Notes: a model not told the origin generated them from the letters alone. A stretch of DNA of 64,000 nucleotides from Candidatus Obscuribacterales bacterium (GCA_031292355.1 JARLHI010000075.1:1-64000); one strand, 5' to 3'. Positions 25,598 to 35,230 are shown, counted from the stretch's first letter. Made by a program: numbers and translations.

Positions 25598-26701
25598 CTA
25601 GAGATTGGCGCCTGGCTTTTTAATATGCGATAGCTTTTCCCAGTCAAATTCTGGAGTCTTTTTGGAAAACGAAGCCATCAACTTCCAGGTGTCGTGTGTG
25701 CGCGGATCGAGAGCTAGAATATGCTGACCATCGGTGACGACAAGAACATTATGACTGGATTTACTCTTGCCGGGTAGGTCCATGGCCACACCATACTGCC
25801 TACCATTGAGAGATAACTTGATGGTAGGGGTCCAGAGATCGTCGGCAGCACCAACGATCACATTTTTACCGTCGGCCTTCAATGAGCCATATAAATCTGG
25901 TGCAGTGTATTGATTTCCGCCAAGAGTCGTAAACTCCAGGCAATTCATTTCGGCAAAGGACTTCAACACTTGCTCTTTAACGTACAAATCAGTGACATCG
26001 CAGGCAGCAGCTTCTGGCAACAAGCGTTTCGAACCACCATTGAAGAATTCATCGTCCTTTAGCGATGCCAGCTTCGTTCCATCTTCAAATTGAGTAAGTT
26101 TTCCTTTGAGCGGAATCGTTCGCGAGACCGTATCTGTTATAGCAGGCAAAGTTTTTAAAATAGTCGACGTAGCAGGCGCAGTGGCGGTTGCTTTGCCCTG
26201 AAGTATGCGGTCGCGCGGATCCATCCTAGCCATGGCAGCTTTTAGAAAGGGACTTTTAGGGTCGTATTTGCGAAACAATTCCGCGGCTTGACCAAATAAT
26301 TTGGAAGCTTGAGCATCCCGTCTCATCAATTTGTTCGCTTGAGCCTGTGCGTATCGCGCCTCGCCAGCGAATCGACCCAGACCGGCTGACTCAAATCCAT
26401 CACCAGCGTACTTGAACATATCGGCGGCAGCAGCAAAATTATTGGACTGCATAGCCATGAAGCCTTGCTGATAAGATTGTGAAGCCTGCCATCCAGAAAT
26501 TGCTTCCCGAATTTCCAACTTACCTTCCAACTTCATCGACTGCGCCGGCTCTGCCATTTTTGGTGTTTGGGCGTGAAACACGGGCGGCGCATCTTCAGCA
26601 GCTCTGCTGGAAGCTGCCGAAACTGTGCCAAAAGCACAGCTCAGTACGAGAACCAAACTGAAACACTGCTTTGGGAATCGGTTGTAATGAGATTCAGTCA
26701 T
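25598..26701 (-). CDS. Exported hypothetical protein with TPR-like N-terminal half
   Basis: The 367-residue product has a signal peptide (about 12-34, ending SAASS). Residues about 70-165 look like two or three TPR-like hairpins (QSNNFAAAADMFKYAGDGFE and AQASKLFGQAAELFRKYDP). The C-terminal half (about 190-367) is beta-rich and unrecognised. It contains NVLVVTDGQHILALDPRTHD, reminiscent of a beta-propeller blade or WD-like strand, but only one such stretch is clear. It is the first gene of a pair with the gene at 25052. Confidence 0.65.
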   Translation of the reverse strand: MTESHYNRFPKQCFSLVLVLSCAFGTVSAASSRAAEDAPPVFHAQTPKMAEPAQSMKLEGKLEIREAISGWQASQSYQQGFMAMQSNNFAAAADMFKYAGDGFESAGLGRFAGEARYAQAQANKLMRRDAQASKLFGQAAELFRKYDPKSPFLKAAMARMDPRDRILQGKATATAPATSTILKTLPAITDTVSRTIPLKGKLTQFEDGTKLASLKDDEFFNGGSKRLLPEAAACDVTDLYVKEQVLKSFAEMNCLEFTTLGGNQYTAPDLYGSLKADGKNVIVGAADDLWTPTIKLSLNGRQYGVAMDLPGKSKSSHNVLVVTDGQHILALDPRTHDTWKLMASFSKKTPEFDWEKLSHIKKPGANL

Positions 26702-26859
26702 GAGACAATTCGCGAGAAGGGCTACCCGGCATTGATTTCATACCACCAATCGGGCTGTCGTAATCGAACAAAATAGGGCGATTTTATCGTTTTGCGGCAA
26801 TAATTAGAATGACACAAAACCCGCGCTCACGCAGGTCTGAGAGTTAAACAGAAATTCCG

Positions 26860-29800
26860 ATGAAAAGAAATCTAGATGGAAGTGTGAATTACTCACCATC
26901 AGACTTGATTTTGTTCATGGAATCACCGGTGACAAGCTGGCTCGACCGCTTTAACCTGGAGTTTCCCGGTCGGTTAAAAGCAGACGACGCCGAAGACTCT
27001 CTAGCACTGTTGCAAAAACTCGGCAATCAGCACGAAGCCAGATATTTAGAATTTTTAAAAGCGCAAGCACTCGATGTCTGCGAGATTGAGGCGGATGCTG
27101 ATTCTTCAAGAACGCTTTCAGCTTTGCAATCCGGTCATCAGATTGTCTATCAAGCCAATCTCAGCCATCATCCTTTTGCGGGCAAAGCCGATTTTTTGCG
27201 CAGAATTGACACACCGAGCAAACTCGGAGCTTTTTCATATCAGGTGCTCGACACAAAACTAGCACTTTCGCCCAAGCCGTATTTCATCATCCAATTGTGC
27301 TGTTATGCAGAGATGCTGGAAAACATTCAAGGTAATTTAGCGCCACATATTGGTGTCATCTTGGGTGATAACTCCCTACGAGAATTTAAAATCGACGATT
27401 ATTATTTTTACTATCAAAAACTAAAGAAGCGCTTTTTGCAATTCCAAACGGACTTTTCAAAAGACACCGTGCCGGCTTTAACCGGGCACGAAAGACTGGG
27501 TCGGTGGACAAATCATATTGACTCATTGTTGAAAGAAAGCGACCATTTAAGCAATGTCGCGAATATTACGCAAAAACAAATTTCTCTTTTAGAAGAAGCG
27601 AAAATAAGCACCCTGACAGAACTCGCGCAAAGCTCAGGCCTTGCGCCAAAAGGAATGGCTGACGAAACCTATTTGAAATTGAAGCGTCAGGCTCGTTTGC
27701 AAAAGCAGTCAGAAGAATCGGGCACGCCGAGTTTCGAATTACTAGAAAGAGAAAATTCTGGTTCTGGACTTTCTGAATTGCCACCATCTTCACCAATGGA
27801 TGTTTGTTTCGATATGGAAGGGTATCCTCACATTCTTGGTGGGTTGGAATATCTGTTTGGAGTTACTCACCAACACAATCAAGAACTCGAATTCAAAGAC
27901 TGGTGGGCGCACGATCAAACGCAAGAACGTCTTGCTTTCGAACACTTTATAGATTGGGTGTATGAGCGATTTCAAGCCGATCCGCAAATGCACATATATC
28001 ACTACGCCCCCTATGAAGCAAGCGCTATAAAACGTCTTATGGGGCGCTACGGCACGCGCGAGAAAGAAGTAGATGAATTACTGCGCAACAAAGTTTTGGT
28101 AGATCTATTTAAAGTGGTGCGAAATTCTTTAGTCATTGGCGAACCGCGTTATTCGATCAAGAACATCGAACATCTATACATGAAAAAACGTCAATCAGAA
28201 GTATCGAAAGCCACTGACTCTGTTGTTTTCTATGAAAAATGGTTGACCGAAAAAGACGGAGAGACCTGGAAAGACTCGCCAATTTTGCGCAGCATTCGAG
28301 ATTACAATCAGGAGGATTGCGATTCAACCTGGAAGCTTTTGACATGGCTGCGCGACCTACAAAACCAAAATGAAATAGTCTACCTACCCGAAACAAAATC
28401 AGACTTCGAACCTAGCATCGCTCAAAGCGAAGTGCTATCGCTAATCGATAGAATACGGACACAGCCCCCATCTCACTGGAGTGTCAATGAATTACGAGTT
28501 GGCAATTTACTTGCTCACTTGCTGCAGTTTTACCAGCGGGAAGCTCGTCCTTTCTGGTGGGTCTATTACGAAAGACTGAAAATGACAGACCAGGAATTAT
28601 TCGACGATCCTGAATGTCTTGGTATAGTTAGCAGAACATCTACGCCGTCGGTCATCGACAAAAAATCTTTCGTTTTCGAATACAGTTTTGACCCAGGCCA
28701 AGACACAAAACTGCATGCAGGTTCAAGTTGTCGCCTATTACCGATTTTACTCAAAGCCAAGCAAATAACAATTCATACAATGGACAAAGAGCGCGGTATC
28801 CTGACCCTCCGCGCAACGAGTGCACCACCCGACCATATCAACCTTATTCCATACGAGCGCCATGACACAAAGACGATGGAATCCCAAATTTTTGCGCGGA
28901 GCAAAAAATATGTTGATGATGGTCATTTGCCTGGAGCTTTGCGCGATTTTCTCTTCCGTAACCAGCCTCGACTAAAAGATGCGCACAACAATTTGCTGCA
29001 ATCAGCTGCGCAAAAAAGTCCTGAAGAACGACTTCAAGCATACAAAGAAATTGTCGCGAACCTAGACAACAGCTATCTTTGTATCCAAGGTCCACCAGGC
29101 TCTGGTAAAACTTATACGGCAGCAGAGCTAATAGTTTCGTTGCTCGAAAAGAAAAAACGTATCGGCATCACGGCTAATTCACACAGCGTGATTAATAATC
29201 TCCTTATTAAAGTAGTCGAAAAATGCAAACATTCCGGTATTGCAATAGAAGCCTTTAAAATTCAGTCTAGCGCGCAAGACTCCAGCGAAATGGCATTAGG
29301 TAGCAACATAAAAATTAGCGGTTCGGGAGCGCCGTTTTTTGCCTCAACAGAAAAATTCGACCTAGTCGGAGGCACGGTCTATGCCTTCAGCCCGGCCGAA
29401 GCGGATCAGAAACTGGACTATTTATTTATAGATGAGGCAAGCCAGGTTTCGCTCGCAAATTTTCTGGCAATCTCTCAAACCGCGAACAACCTCGTTTTAA
29501 TCGGCGATCAAATGCAACTCGGTCAGCCAACGAAAGGAACACATCCTGGTGAAAGTGGACTTTCAGCGCTGCAATATATCATAGGTGACTCTGCCACCAT
29601 TAGCAGTGACATGGGAATTTTCCTGGATATCACATGGCGAATGCATCCATCCATTTGTTCATTTATCTCCGACGCCATTTACGATAAACGGTTGCAGCCA
29701 CACCCTGAAAATGCTCGTCGCGTGATCCAGCTTTCTCCCGAAGCAAACTCCGTTCTTCATAGAGACTCGGGAATTTTCTATGTACCAGTACAACACGAAA

Positions 29801-30264
29801 ACAACAAACACTCCAGCGACGAGGAATGCACTGCAATCATGCAAATAGTGCAAATTCTCAAAGGTTGCAAGATCATTGACGCTGGCGTCTCACGCCCAGT
29901 AGAAAACAAAGACTTCCTGGTCGTTTCACCTTACAACATGCAGATCCGAAAACTCAAAAGTGTCTTGTCCGAGGGAATTCAAATTGGCACTGTGGATAAA
30001 TTTCAGGGCATGGAGGCACCGATTTCGATTATTTCCATGTGCGCTAGTGATCCAGAAGACTTCCCACGCGGTCTAAGTTTCCTCTTCAGCAAAAATCGAT
30101 TGAACGTTGCCATCTCGAGGGCACAGACGATGTCTTTTATTGTCGGCAGCAACAAGCTAGTCGAGACGAATTGTCACTCATTGGAGCAAATGGAGCTCCT
30201 CAATGTTTATTGTCGTCTGCTGACGACAGCCACCGAAGTAATACTTCCATCAAGCAAAACTTAG
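26860..30264 (+). CDS. TM0106-family RecB-like nuclease fused to SF1 DNA helicase
   Basis: The 1134-residue product has three parts. A RecB-like PD-(D/E)xK nuclease (about 1-200) shows GKADFL, the core VLDTKLA and QLCCYAEML. An RNase H-like exonuclease domain (about 300-500) shows CFDMEGYP and YNQEDCDSTW. A C-terminal SF1 (UPF1/DNA2-like) helicase has Walker A QGPPGSGKTY, Walker B LFIDEASQ, motif III LVLIGDQMQLGQP, motif V GTVDKFQGME and motif VI RLNVAISRAQ. This is the layout of TM0106-family proteins, of unproven role but presumably DNA processing or defence against foreign DNA. All catalytic motifs look intact. The gene stands alone with no recognisable partner. Confidence 0.9.
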   Translation: MKRNLDGSVNYSPSDLILFMESPVTSWLDRFNLEFPGRLKADDAEDSLALLQKLGNQHEARYLEFLKAQALDVCEIEADADSSRTLSALQSGHQIVYQANLSHHPFAGKADFLRRIDTPSKLGAFSYQVLDTKLALSPKPYFIIQLCCYAEMLENIQGNLAPHIGVILGDNSLREFKIDDYYFYYQKLKKRFLQFQTDFSKDTVPALTGHERLGRWTNHIDSLLKESDHLSNVANITQKQISLLEEAKISTLTELAQSSGLAPKGMADETYLKLKRQARLQKQSEESGTPSFELLERENSGSGLSELPPSSPMDVCFDMEGYPHILGGLEYLFGVTHQHNQELEFKDWWAHDQTQERLAFEHFIDWVYERFQADPQMHIYHYAPYEASAIKRLMGRYGTREKEVDELLRNKVLVDLFKVVRNSLVIGEPRYSIKNIEHLYMKKRQSEVSKATDSVVFYEKWLTEKDGETWKDSPILRSIRDYNQEDCDSTWKLLTWLRDLQNQNEIVYLPETKSDFEPSIAQSEVLSLIDRIRTQPPSHWSVNELRVGNLLAHLLQFYQREARPFWWVYYERLKMTDQELFDDPECLGIVSRTSTPSVIDKKSFVFEYSFDPGQDTKLHAGSSCRLLPILLKAKQITIHTMDKERGILTLRATSAPPDHINLIPYERHDTKTMESQIFARSKKYVDDGHLPGALRDFLFRNQPRLKDAHNNLLQSAAQKSPEERLQAYKEIVANLDNSYLCIQGPPGSGKTYTAAELIVSLLEKKKRIGITANSHSVINNLLIKVVEKCKHSGIAIEAFKIQSSAQDSSEMALGSNIKISGSGAPFFASTEKFDLVGGTVYAFSPAEADQKLDYLFIDEASQVSLANFLAISQTANNLVLIGDQMQLGQPTKGTHPGESGLSALQYIIGDSATISSDMGIFLDITWRMHPSICSFISDAIYDKRLQPHPENARRVIQLSPEANSVLHRDSGIFYVPVQHENNKHSSDEECTAIMQIVQILKGCKIIDAGVSRPVENKDFLVVSPYNMQIRKLKSVLSEGIQIGTVDKFQGMEAPISIISMCASDPEDFPRGLSFLFSKNRLNVAISRAQTMSFIVGSNKLVETNCHSLEQMELLNVYCRLLTTATEVILPSSKT

Positions 30265-30457
30265 ATTCACACTGTTGATGGTGCAATCTGCTCAACAATT
30301 GCAATGCTTCTGAAAATTGACGCAAGGTCATATAAATGCCAGGTAAATGGTCAGATAAATGAACAAGCGACGAAATATTTTCAACAATAGCGCATTTTTA
30401 AAAGTTATCGTCGTAGAATGTAGACATTGTGTTAGTCGAGGTTGGCATTAGCCAATT

Positions 30458-30862
30458 ATGTTTAAACCCTCAATTCTAGTCGTTGAAGACCAGATCATCG
30501 AACAAAAGCTTCTCTCACTTCTGGCTCAAAAGTACGGATATGACGTACAAATTGTCTCGAGTTCGGAAGAAGCTCTCAACGAAATTGAAACTGGCAAGCT
30601 CTTCTCGATAATTTTGATGGACTGGAAATTGCCAGGAATTGACGGACTCGATTGCACCAAGCGCATTCGCGAATTGGAACGCAATCGCGGTTACCACACC
30701 CCAATTGTAGCTATCACCGGACGCGCCATGGACGGAGATAAAACGAAGTGCCTGGTTGCCGGAATGGACGATTATATGAGTAAACCATTCTCGGCAGAAG
30801 AATTCCGCCAGATGCTCAACAGATGGATTCCTGATTCGAATTCAGACATCCTTTTCCATTAG
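30458..30862 (+). CDS. Stand-alone response regulator receiver (CheY-like)
   Basis: The 134-residue protein is a single REC domain. The acidic pair is in ILVVEDQ, the phosphoacceptor Asp is in IILMDWKLPGIDG, the conserved Thr is in VAITGRA and the Lys is in YMSKPFS. There is no output domain, so it should act by protein contact or as a phosphorelay intermediate. No histidine kinase lies next to it. Sequence such as LMDWKLPGIDGLDCTKRIRE resembles receivers split from hybrid kinases. It is convergent with the gene at 30876, with 13 bases between. Confidence 0.92.
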   Translation: MFKPSILVVEDQIIEQKLLSLLAQKYGYDVQIVSSSEEALNEIETGKLFSIILMDWKLPGIDGLDCTKRIRELERNRGYHTPIVAITGRAMDGDKTKCLVAGMDDYMSKPFSAEEFRQMLNRWIPDSNSDILFH

Positions 30863-30875
30863 ATTAACCAGAAGA

Positions 30876-31325
30876 TTAACCAGCCAATTCGATTCTTTCA
30901 CCAAACTCAGCCATGGCTTCGCGCCAAGCTGAGACAACGCTTACAGTTGCTTCCTGTTCAGGAATCAATTGCTGCGCAACGATGTCTCGCGACTGCTCAT
31001 CGAGCTGATCAATCGCACTTTCATAACTTTCTAGTGTTCTGGTTTCGCCCTCATCGAAGATGCATATAGCGGATTGCTCGCCTATAGCTACGTCGGCACG
31101 ATTTAAAATGCCCCAGGCTCCGCCGACTGTGGCCGTGCAACCACCCAAAGAGGCAATTCGTTCTTGCAAGACAGTTGCTCTTGCCGCGTGAGCATCATGC
31201 AACTCTTGCAACTCACAAGCGATATCAGCCGCTTTGAGCTTCAAGCGAGCGTTTTTGTAAGTCTTCATTGCAGAAATTTCTTTTAGTAACAGGCCATTCA
31301 ATACCGACAGAGAGGCGTTCTTCAT
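30876..31325 (-). CDS. DUF2383/PA2169-like (ferritin-like four-helix) protein
   Basis: The 149-residue product is predicted all-helical. It shows the DUF2383-type progression: a first helix beginning LNGLLLKEISAMKTYKNA, a second with HAARATVLQERIASLGG followed by a Gly/Trp turn (GGAWGILNRAD), a third containing EGETRTLESYESAIDQL and a fourth IPEQEATVSVVSAWREAM. Several Glu and His residues would fit a ferritin-like bundle, but a complete diiron motif is not obvious. It may be a stress-related small protein. Assignment to the family is by pattern only and moderate. Confidence 0.55.
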   Translation of the reverse strand: MKNASLSVLNGLLLKEISAMKTYKNARLKLKAADIACELQELHDAHAARATVLQERIASLGGCTATVGGAWGILNRADVAIGEQSAICIFDEGETRTLESYESAIDQLDEQSRDIVAQQLIPEQEATVSVVSAWREAMAEFGERIELAG

Positions 31326-31446
31326 TTATTCTCCTGATTTTGGCTCGAAACTAACTGGAAAGTTTGTTCAAAGGATTCAAAATCACTGACGTATGAAGTC
31401 ATAATTTGCTCCGTCTTTTAATGACAGGAGATTGTACTGTTGAGCA

Positions 31447-31869
31447 TTATTTGTTTTGCTGCAATTCCGCGATTAATCTGTCTTTTTCCGCTAACTGAGA
31501 TTCCAGATAACCAATGCGATAAATAGCGTTTGTCAGGCGATCATCAGTTTCATTGACTCGATTGAGCGCGCATTCCAATTTTGTAGTTAACTCTGCCATC
31601 AACGGAGAGACAGCTGTTCTCGTTTGTAGCTGAACCGATAAAGCAGAAGTACGCAAACTCAAATTGAGTGTATTGCACAAAGAATCATCGCTTGTTGATT
31701 CTATATTGGTCACGCTAGTCGCGTTCGTATCTTCACCGCCAATCACTTCAATGGCGTCGTCTCCAATTCTTGCTAGCATCGTTTCGTGCTCCGGCAGAAC
31801 AGTTAATACTGTCATCTTTGAGTCCTCATCGTCTTGAATTCCTTCATCATCTAAAATCTGCATTGGCAT
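31447..31869 (-). CDS. Hypothetical acidic protein with C-terminal coiled coil
   Basis: The 140-residue product has an acidic N-terminus and ends in a probable coiled coil (about 90-138, including IGYLESQLAEKDRLIAELQQ). An internal ATG at 31815 has GAGG eight bases upstream and may be the true start, leaving 122 residues beginning MTVLTVLPEHE. No domain is recognised. It lies downstream of the terminator at 31923-31947 and so has its own transcript. The gene at 30876 lies 121 bases further on. Confidence 0.55.
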   Translation of the reverse strand: MPMQILDDEGIQDDEDSKMTVLTVLPEHETMLARIGDDAIEVIGGEDTNATSVTNIESTSDDSLCNTLNLSLRTSALSVQLQTRTAVSPLMAELTTKLECALNRVNETDDRLTNAIYRIGYLESQLAEKDRLIAELQQNK

Positions 31870-31922
31870 CGGCTCTAATGAGGGTCACTGTATACACACT
31901 GACAATATGCCCAAAATAGAAG

Positions 31923-31947
31923 AAAAGGGCGCCACAAGCGCCCTTTT
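31923..31947 (-). terminator. Rho-independent terminator after the 931-residue repeat protein
   Basis: A perfect 10-base-pair stem (AAAAGGGCGC / GCGCCCTTTT) with a five-base loop is followed on the minus strand by CTTCTATTTT. It ends the transcript of the large gene at 31980-34775. Confidence 0.85.
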
Positions 31948-31979
31948 CGAATTATGCTGATTGATACCACATCACTCAG

Positions 31980-34775
31980 TTAGCTTGAATTTCTCAAACC
32001 TCTGATTGAAGCCAATTTATTTCGGCGTTCCTCTTCTTGTTCCTCGGTCATATGGTGCTCACCGGAGTGATTGCTGCCATGCTCGAATTCATGATCGTCA
32101 TCATCATCATGAGTACCGAACAAGGACAGTTTCAGTCCACCATTTGGACGAGGCAATGGAGGTAACGACTCAGCGAGCGAATGATGTTCTGCTGGAGCTG
32201 GGGCTGGAGCTGGAGTGCCTTCCTTCGCTGCAGCATTCGCTAGTATCGAGCTCAGTGAATCCCATGCATCTTGACCTTTAGGGGCACTATCTACGGTGGT
32301 CTGACCTTCAAAGTATGGTTGATTTTCCGGTTCGACTGGGGTGGTCTCAAACGAAGCCGCATGTTCGCGAGCAACCGGACCAGGCATGGCATAGACCTGT
32401 GGTTCAGGAGCTTGTGCATGTGGCACTTGAGGGGCTTCTTCGTAGATGGTGACTGATTGTGGTGCGCGGTCTGAGGAAATAGCGTTTGCAAGAGAATCCA
32501 ACGAATCTGCTGTGTCAACAGAATTCGTTTTAGCTTGAGTCGGTTCGACTTCAGCAATCGGTCCGGACATTGCAAATACTTGTTGTTGTTGTGGTGGCTG
32601 TTGTCCGGTCGCTGCATTACCATTCGGTTTTTCAGCAACTGGTCCAGGCATAGCAAACACAGTTCGCTGAGGAACCATCTCCGATGGTGTCGGCTCATGA
32701 GCGATTACTTCTTCTTCAACTTCAACCACTGGTGCTTCGAAATGTTCTGGCGACGAAGCGCGAGATTTTGCCTGACGAGTCTCATCACCGACGGTCGGAT
32801 GGGAATGTCCTAATTCGCTATCGAAATCGTCAGAAACCTGAACAGCGCGGACTGGAACTGAGTGTGTTGGAGCTGCATGCACTGGCGCTGCTTGCTGCAC
32901 TGGCGTTGCTTGCTGCACTGGCGTTGCTTGCTGCACTGGTGCTGCTTGCTGCACTGGAGCTGCTTGCTGCACTGGTGCTGCTTGCTGCACTGGAGCTGCT
33001 TGCTGCATTGGAGCTGCTTGCTGCATTGGCGTTGCTTGCTGCATTGGCGCTGCTTGCTGCACTGGCGTTGGTTGCTGCATTGGCGCTGCTTGCTGCATTG
33101 GCGCTGCTTGCTGCACTGAAGCCGCTTGCTGCACTGGAGCGGCTTGCTGCACTGGCGCTGCTTGCTGCATTGGCGCTGCTTGCTGCATTGGCGCTGTTTG
33201 CTGCACTGGAGCCGATTGCTGCACTGGAGCAGCAGATGAGTTCGAAGCCGGACTTGGTGTCACAATGGGCTTGCGCTGACCATTGTCCCCACTTGAAGAC
33301 GACGGCGCATGTATCTGAGGAGCGGGAGCCTGTGTCTTTTCGGCCGTGTTTATAGAACGTGCGACCTTGGTGCTAGAGCTGAATTTGCTTGAAATTAAGG
33401 GCGTGATATTGAAATTAACCATCGATTGTAATGCACTAAACATTGCTCGCACTCTGTTTAGACGCAGACCTTCAACAACCTCTTTAACAGTTGGTTCCAG
33501 CTCATCTAAATTTGACACATAAACTAATTGAGTGTCATTTTTGAGCCGTTTGAAGTGATCTTTGGCTTCATTGGTGATACCACGACTGGCAACAACAAAG
33601 GCAAGTTGAGGGCGATGCATTGCGATACGCGAACCAAAGTTCAACGCTTGCGGCAAAGAGAATTCGTTATCTTGCAAACCAAACATTAAGAGCATTCCAC
33701 CAATATCGGTGAGTACTTCAGCATCTTCACCATTAAGTGATGGATTGAGGATGACTCTTTCAGAAGGTACTCCTAATGACGTTAGCACTCTTACAATTGC
33801 CGCGGTCAACCAATTGCTTTTTTCGAGAAGTCTAAGCAGCATAGCGTCGGGTGAAATAACACCTTCGATAAGTTCGTCAGTGATATGTTCACCGCATGAA
33901 CATAACAGTCCGAGCTTACCCATCTGTTTGATCATGTCGCGTGACTCAGCACGATTTACGTGAGCACCGGTCTTGGAGCATATGACGATGTATTCCTGCC
34001 GCAACAAATTTGCTTGCATCAATTGATCTAAAGGCCGATGTGAGTCGATTCCCTTTGTCGTCGATTGTGATACAAGATCTTTGGCGAGAATGGTGCCATA
34101 TTTACGGACGACTTGAGCAACTTCTCTGGCATCCACATCTTCTAGAGCTTTCGCGGCATGTAGATCACCAGTGGAGATTGTACTCGCTAAAGCGTAACCG
34201 GCTTTGCCTTGGGCAGCAATGAACTCACGATATTGCTGGCTTTCGACCTGGTCTTGTTCCCACTCTATATCTGAACCATTTTCGAAAAGAAATTCTGCGA
34301 TGCTGGTCAAGAATTTGTTCAGCTCTGCACCACCGGATGCCATGTCACCGACAAGACCAGCTCTTAATGCGGCTGTTGGGTGATCGTCGTTAGCATTTTC
34401 GCCATTTTTGTCAAATTCAAGAACCGACAAAAACAACATGCCGTTTCCGTCGAGACTGTTGAACAACTCGCCTTTAAGTCCTGGCACTCTAGCCAGACCG
34501 CGGATGCCACCAATGCCCCAACCGTATCCAAGTTTTTCCAGACTAAGTAATCGTCGACGATTCAATTCAGAAAGGTGCTGTGTTTCCTCAGTGTCTTCAT
34601 GTTCGAGAAGATCTGTCCGAAATTCGGATTTGCCACCGAAAATGTCGGAAAAGCTTTGCGCTGCTTTTCTAACTAGAGGCTGATAGCCCATAGTTTGAAG
34701 CCGATCAATCAGCCTTTGAAAGCCTTCTGGATCATAGCGAAAGTAGGCTAAATAGCTGTCGATACTAAGGTTCAT
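31980..34775 (-). CDS. Large repeat-rich protein with N-terminal globular region, hexapeptide tract and three AMPGP motifs
   Basis: From ATG 34775, which has GGGAGG nine bases upstream, the product has 931 residues; the longer frame to 34853 lacks such support. There is no signal peptide. Residues 1-470 are globular and unrecognised. They include cysteines in VICSKTGAH and LLCSCGEHI, a possible zinc site. A segment around 370-450 (MFGLQDNEFSLPQALNFGSR, then AFVVASRGITNEAKDHFKRL) is reminiscent of PD-(D/E)xK restriction-endonuclease-like folds without clear catalytic residues. A tract of 19 hexapeptides follows, mostly AAPVQQ or AAPMQQ. The acidic C-terminal part carries TVFAMPGPVAE, VFAMSGPIAE and VYAMPGPVAR. 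It ends basic (EEERRNKLASIRGLRNSS). Its role is unknown; cytoplasmic scaffold or effector are both possible. Confidence 0.75.
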   Translation of the reverse strand: MNLSIDSYLAYFRYDPEGFQRLIDRLQTMGYQPLVRKAAQSFSDIFGGKSEFRTDLLEHEDTEETQHLSELNRRRLLSLEKLGYGWGIGGIRGLARVPGLKGELFNSLDGNGMLFLSVLEFDKNGENANDDHPTAALRAGLVGDMASGGAELNKFLTSIAEFLFENGSDIEWEQDQVESQQYREFIAAQGKAGYALASTISTGDLHAAKALEDVDAREVAQVVRKYGTILAKDLVSQSTTKGIDSHRPLDQLMQANLLRQEYIVICSKTGAHVNRAESRDMIKQMGKLGLLCSCGEHITDELIEGVISPDAMLLRLLEKSNWLTAAIVRVLTSLGVPSERVILNPSLNGEDAEVLTDIGGMLLMFGLQDNEFSLPQALNFGSRIAMHRPQLAFVVASRGITNEAKDHFKRLKNDTQLVYVSNLDELEPTVKEVVEGLRLNRVRAMFSALQSMVNFNITPLISSKFSSSTKVARSINTAEKTQAPAPQIHAPSSSSGDNGQRKPIVTPSPASNSSAAPVQQSAPVQQTAPMQQAAPMQQAAPVQQAAPVQQAASVQQAAPMQQAAPMQQPTPVQQAAPMQQATPMQQAAPMQQAAPVQQAAPVQQAAPVQQAAPVQQATPVQQATPVQQAAPVHAAPTHSVPVRAVQVSDDFDSELGHSHPTVGDETRQAKSRASSPEHFEAPVVEVEEEVIAHEPTPSEMVPQRTVFAMPGPVAEKPNGNAATGQQPPQQQQVFAMSGPIAEVEPTQAKTNSVDTADSLDSLANAISSDRAPQSVTIYEEAPQVPHAQAPEPQVYAMPGPVAREHAASFETTPVEPENQPYFEGQTTVDSAPKGQDAWDSLSSILANAAAKEGTPAPAPAPAEHHSLAESLPPLPRPNGGLKLSLFGTHDDDDDHEFEHGSNHSGEHHMTEEQEEERRNKLASIRGLRNSS
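32876..33232 (-). repeat. 18-bp coding tandem repeat (hexapeptide (A/T)xP(V/M)QQ), 19 copies
   Basis: The tract encodes 19 complete six-residue units ending in QQ, followed by one degenerate unit (AAPVHA). Units differ by Val/Met and Ala/Thr/Ser substitutions and by synonymous changes. The opposite strand reads as a long Leu/Ala-rich frame, an artefact of the same repeat. Confidence 0.95.
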
Positions 34776-35230
34776 GCGAAGCGACCTCCCAACCGTCTGT
34801 GTTCTGTACTTTTCTTGTTCCCAATTGCTCAGAACTTTCAACAGCAAAAACAAAAATTTCCGGCAGCAGTGCAGCTTTCAGGCATTGCAAAAAAAGCCGA
34901 AACGACCCAACCCTGGTAAAAATCAAGCCCTTGACAATCGTGAATATTTGGCTTAGCTTCCGATAAATAATCAAGAACAAAAGCTAACCTTTTGGGTGAT
35001 GCTCATAAAACCGCCGGTATCTAATGTAGAAGAGGAAATTACTTCTTTCTCACGGTAGTCAAGCCCTGAAAAGGTAGCCAGCAAAAGGGTAATACGCAAT
35101 AATTGATTAGTCAGGTCCAGGCATCCGGGCGACCTAACCACCTTATCCAGTCAAGAGTTTCGATTCAGCTGAAATCTGAAGTACTCTTCCTCGGGCAACC
35201 GTTGCTCTTACAAATCTATATCTGAATAAA
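34776..35230. other. 455-bp intergenic region between divergent genes
   Basis: It separates the large repeat protein (minus) from the PAS protein (plus). On the plus strand TTGACA at 34931-34936 is a good -35 hexamer, but no convincing -10 lies at 16-18 bases. Around 35125-35150 AGGTCC pairs with GG..GACCT as a small hairpin. No RNA family was recognised and no ORF is credible. Confidence 0.5.

Noticed and set aside
32876..33232. CRISPR-like repetitiveness
   Set aside because: The repeats are contiguous 18-base coding units without spacers. No CRISPR array or cas gene was seen in the window.
32684..33355. Plus-strand Leu/Ala-rich ORF of 223 codons
   Set aside because: It is the opposite-strand reading of the QQ hexapeptide repeat. 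The minus gene has a ribosome-binding site and normal flanking domains.
34774..34980. Short ORFs on both strands upstream of the 931-residue protein
   Set aside because: No supporting start site, and the GGGAGG site favours ATG 34775 for the large gene.
35125..35150. Possible riboswitch before the first PAS gene
   Set aside because: Only a short hairpin can be drawn and no conserved riboswitch core was recognised.
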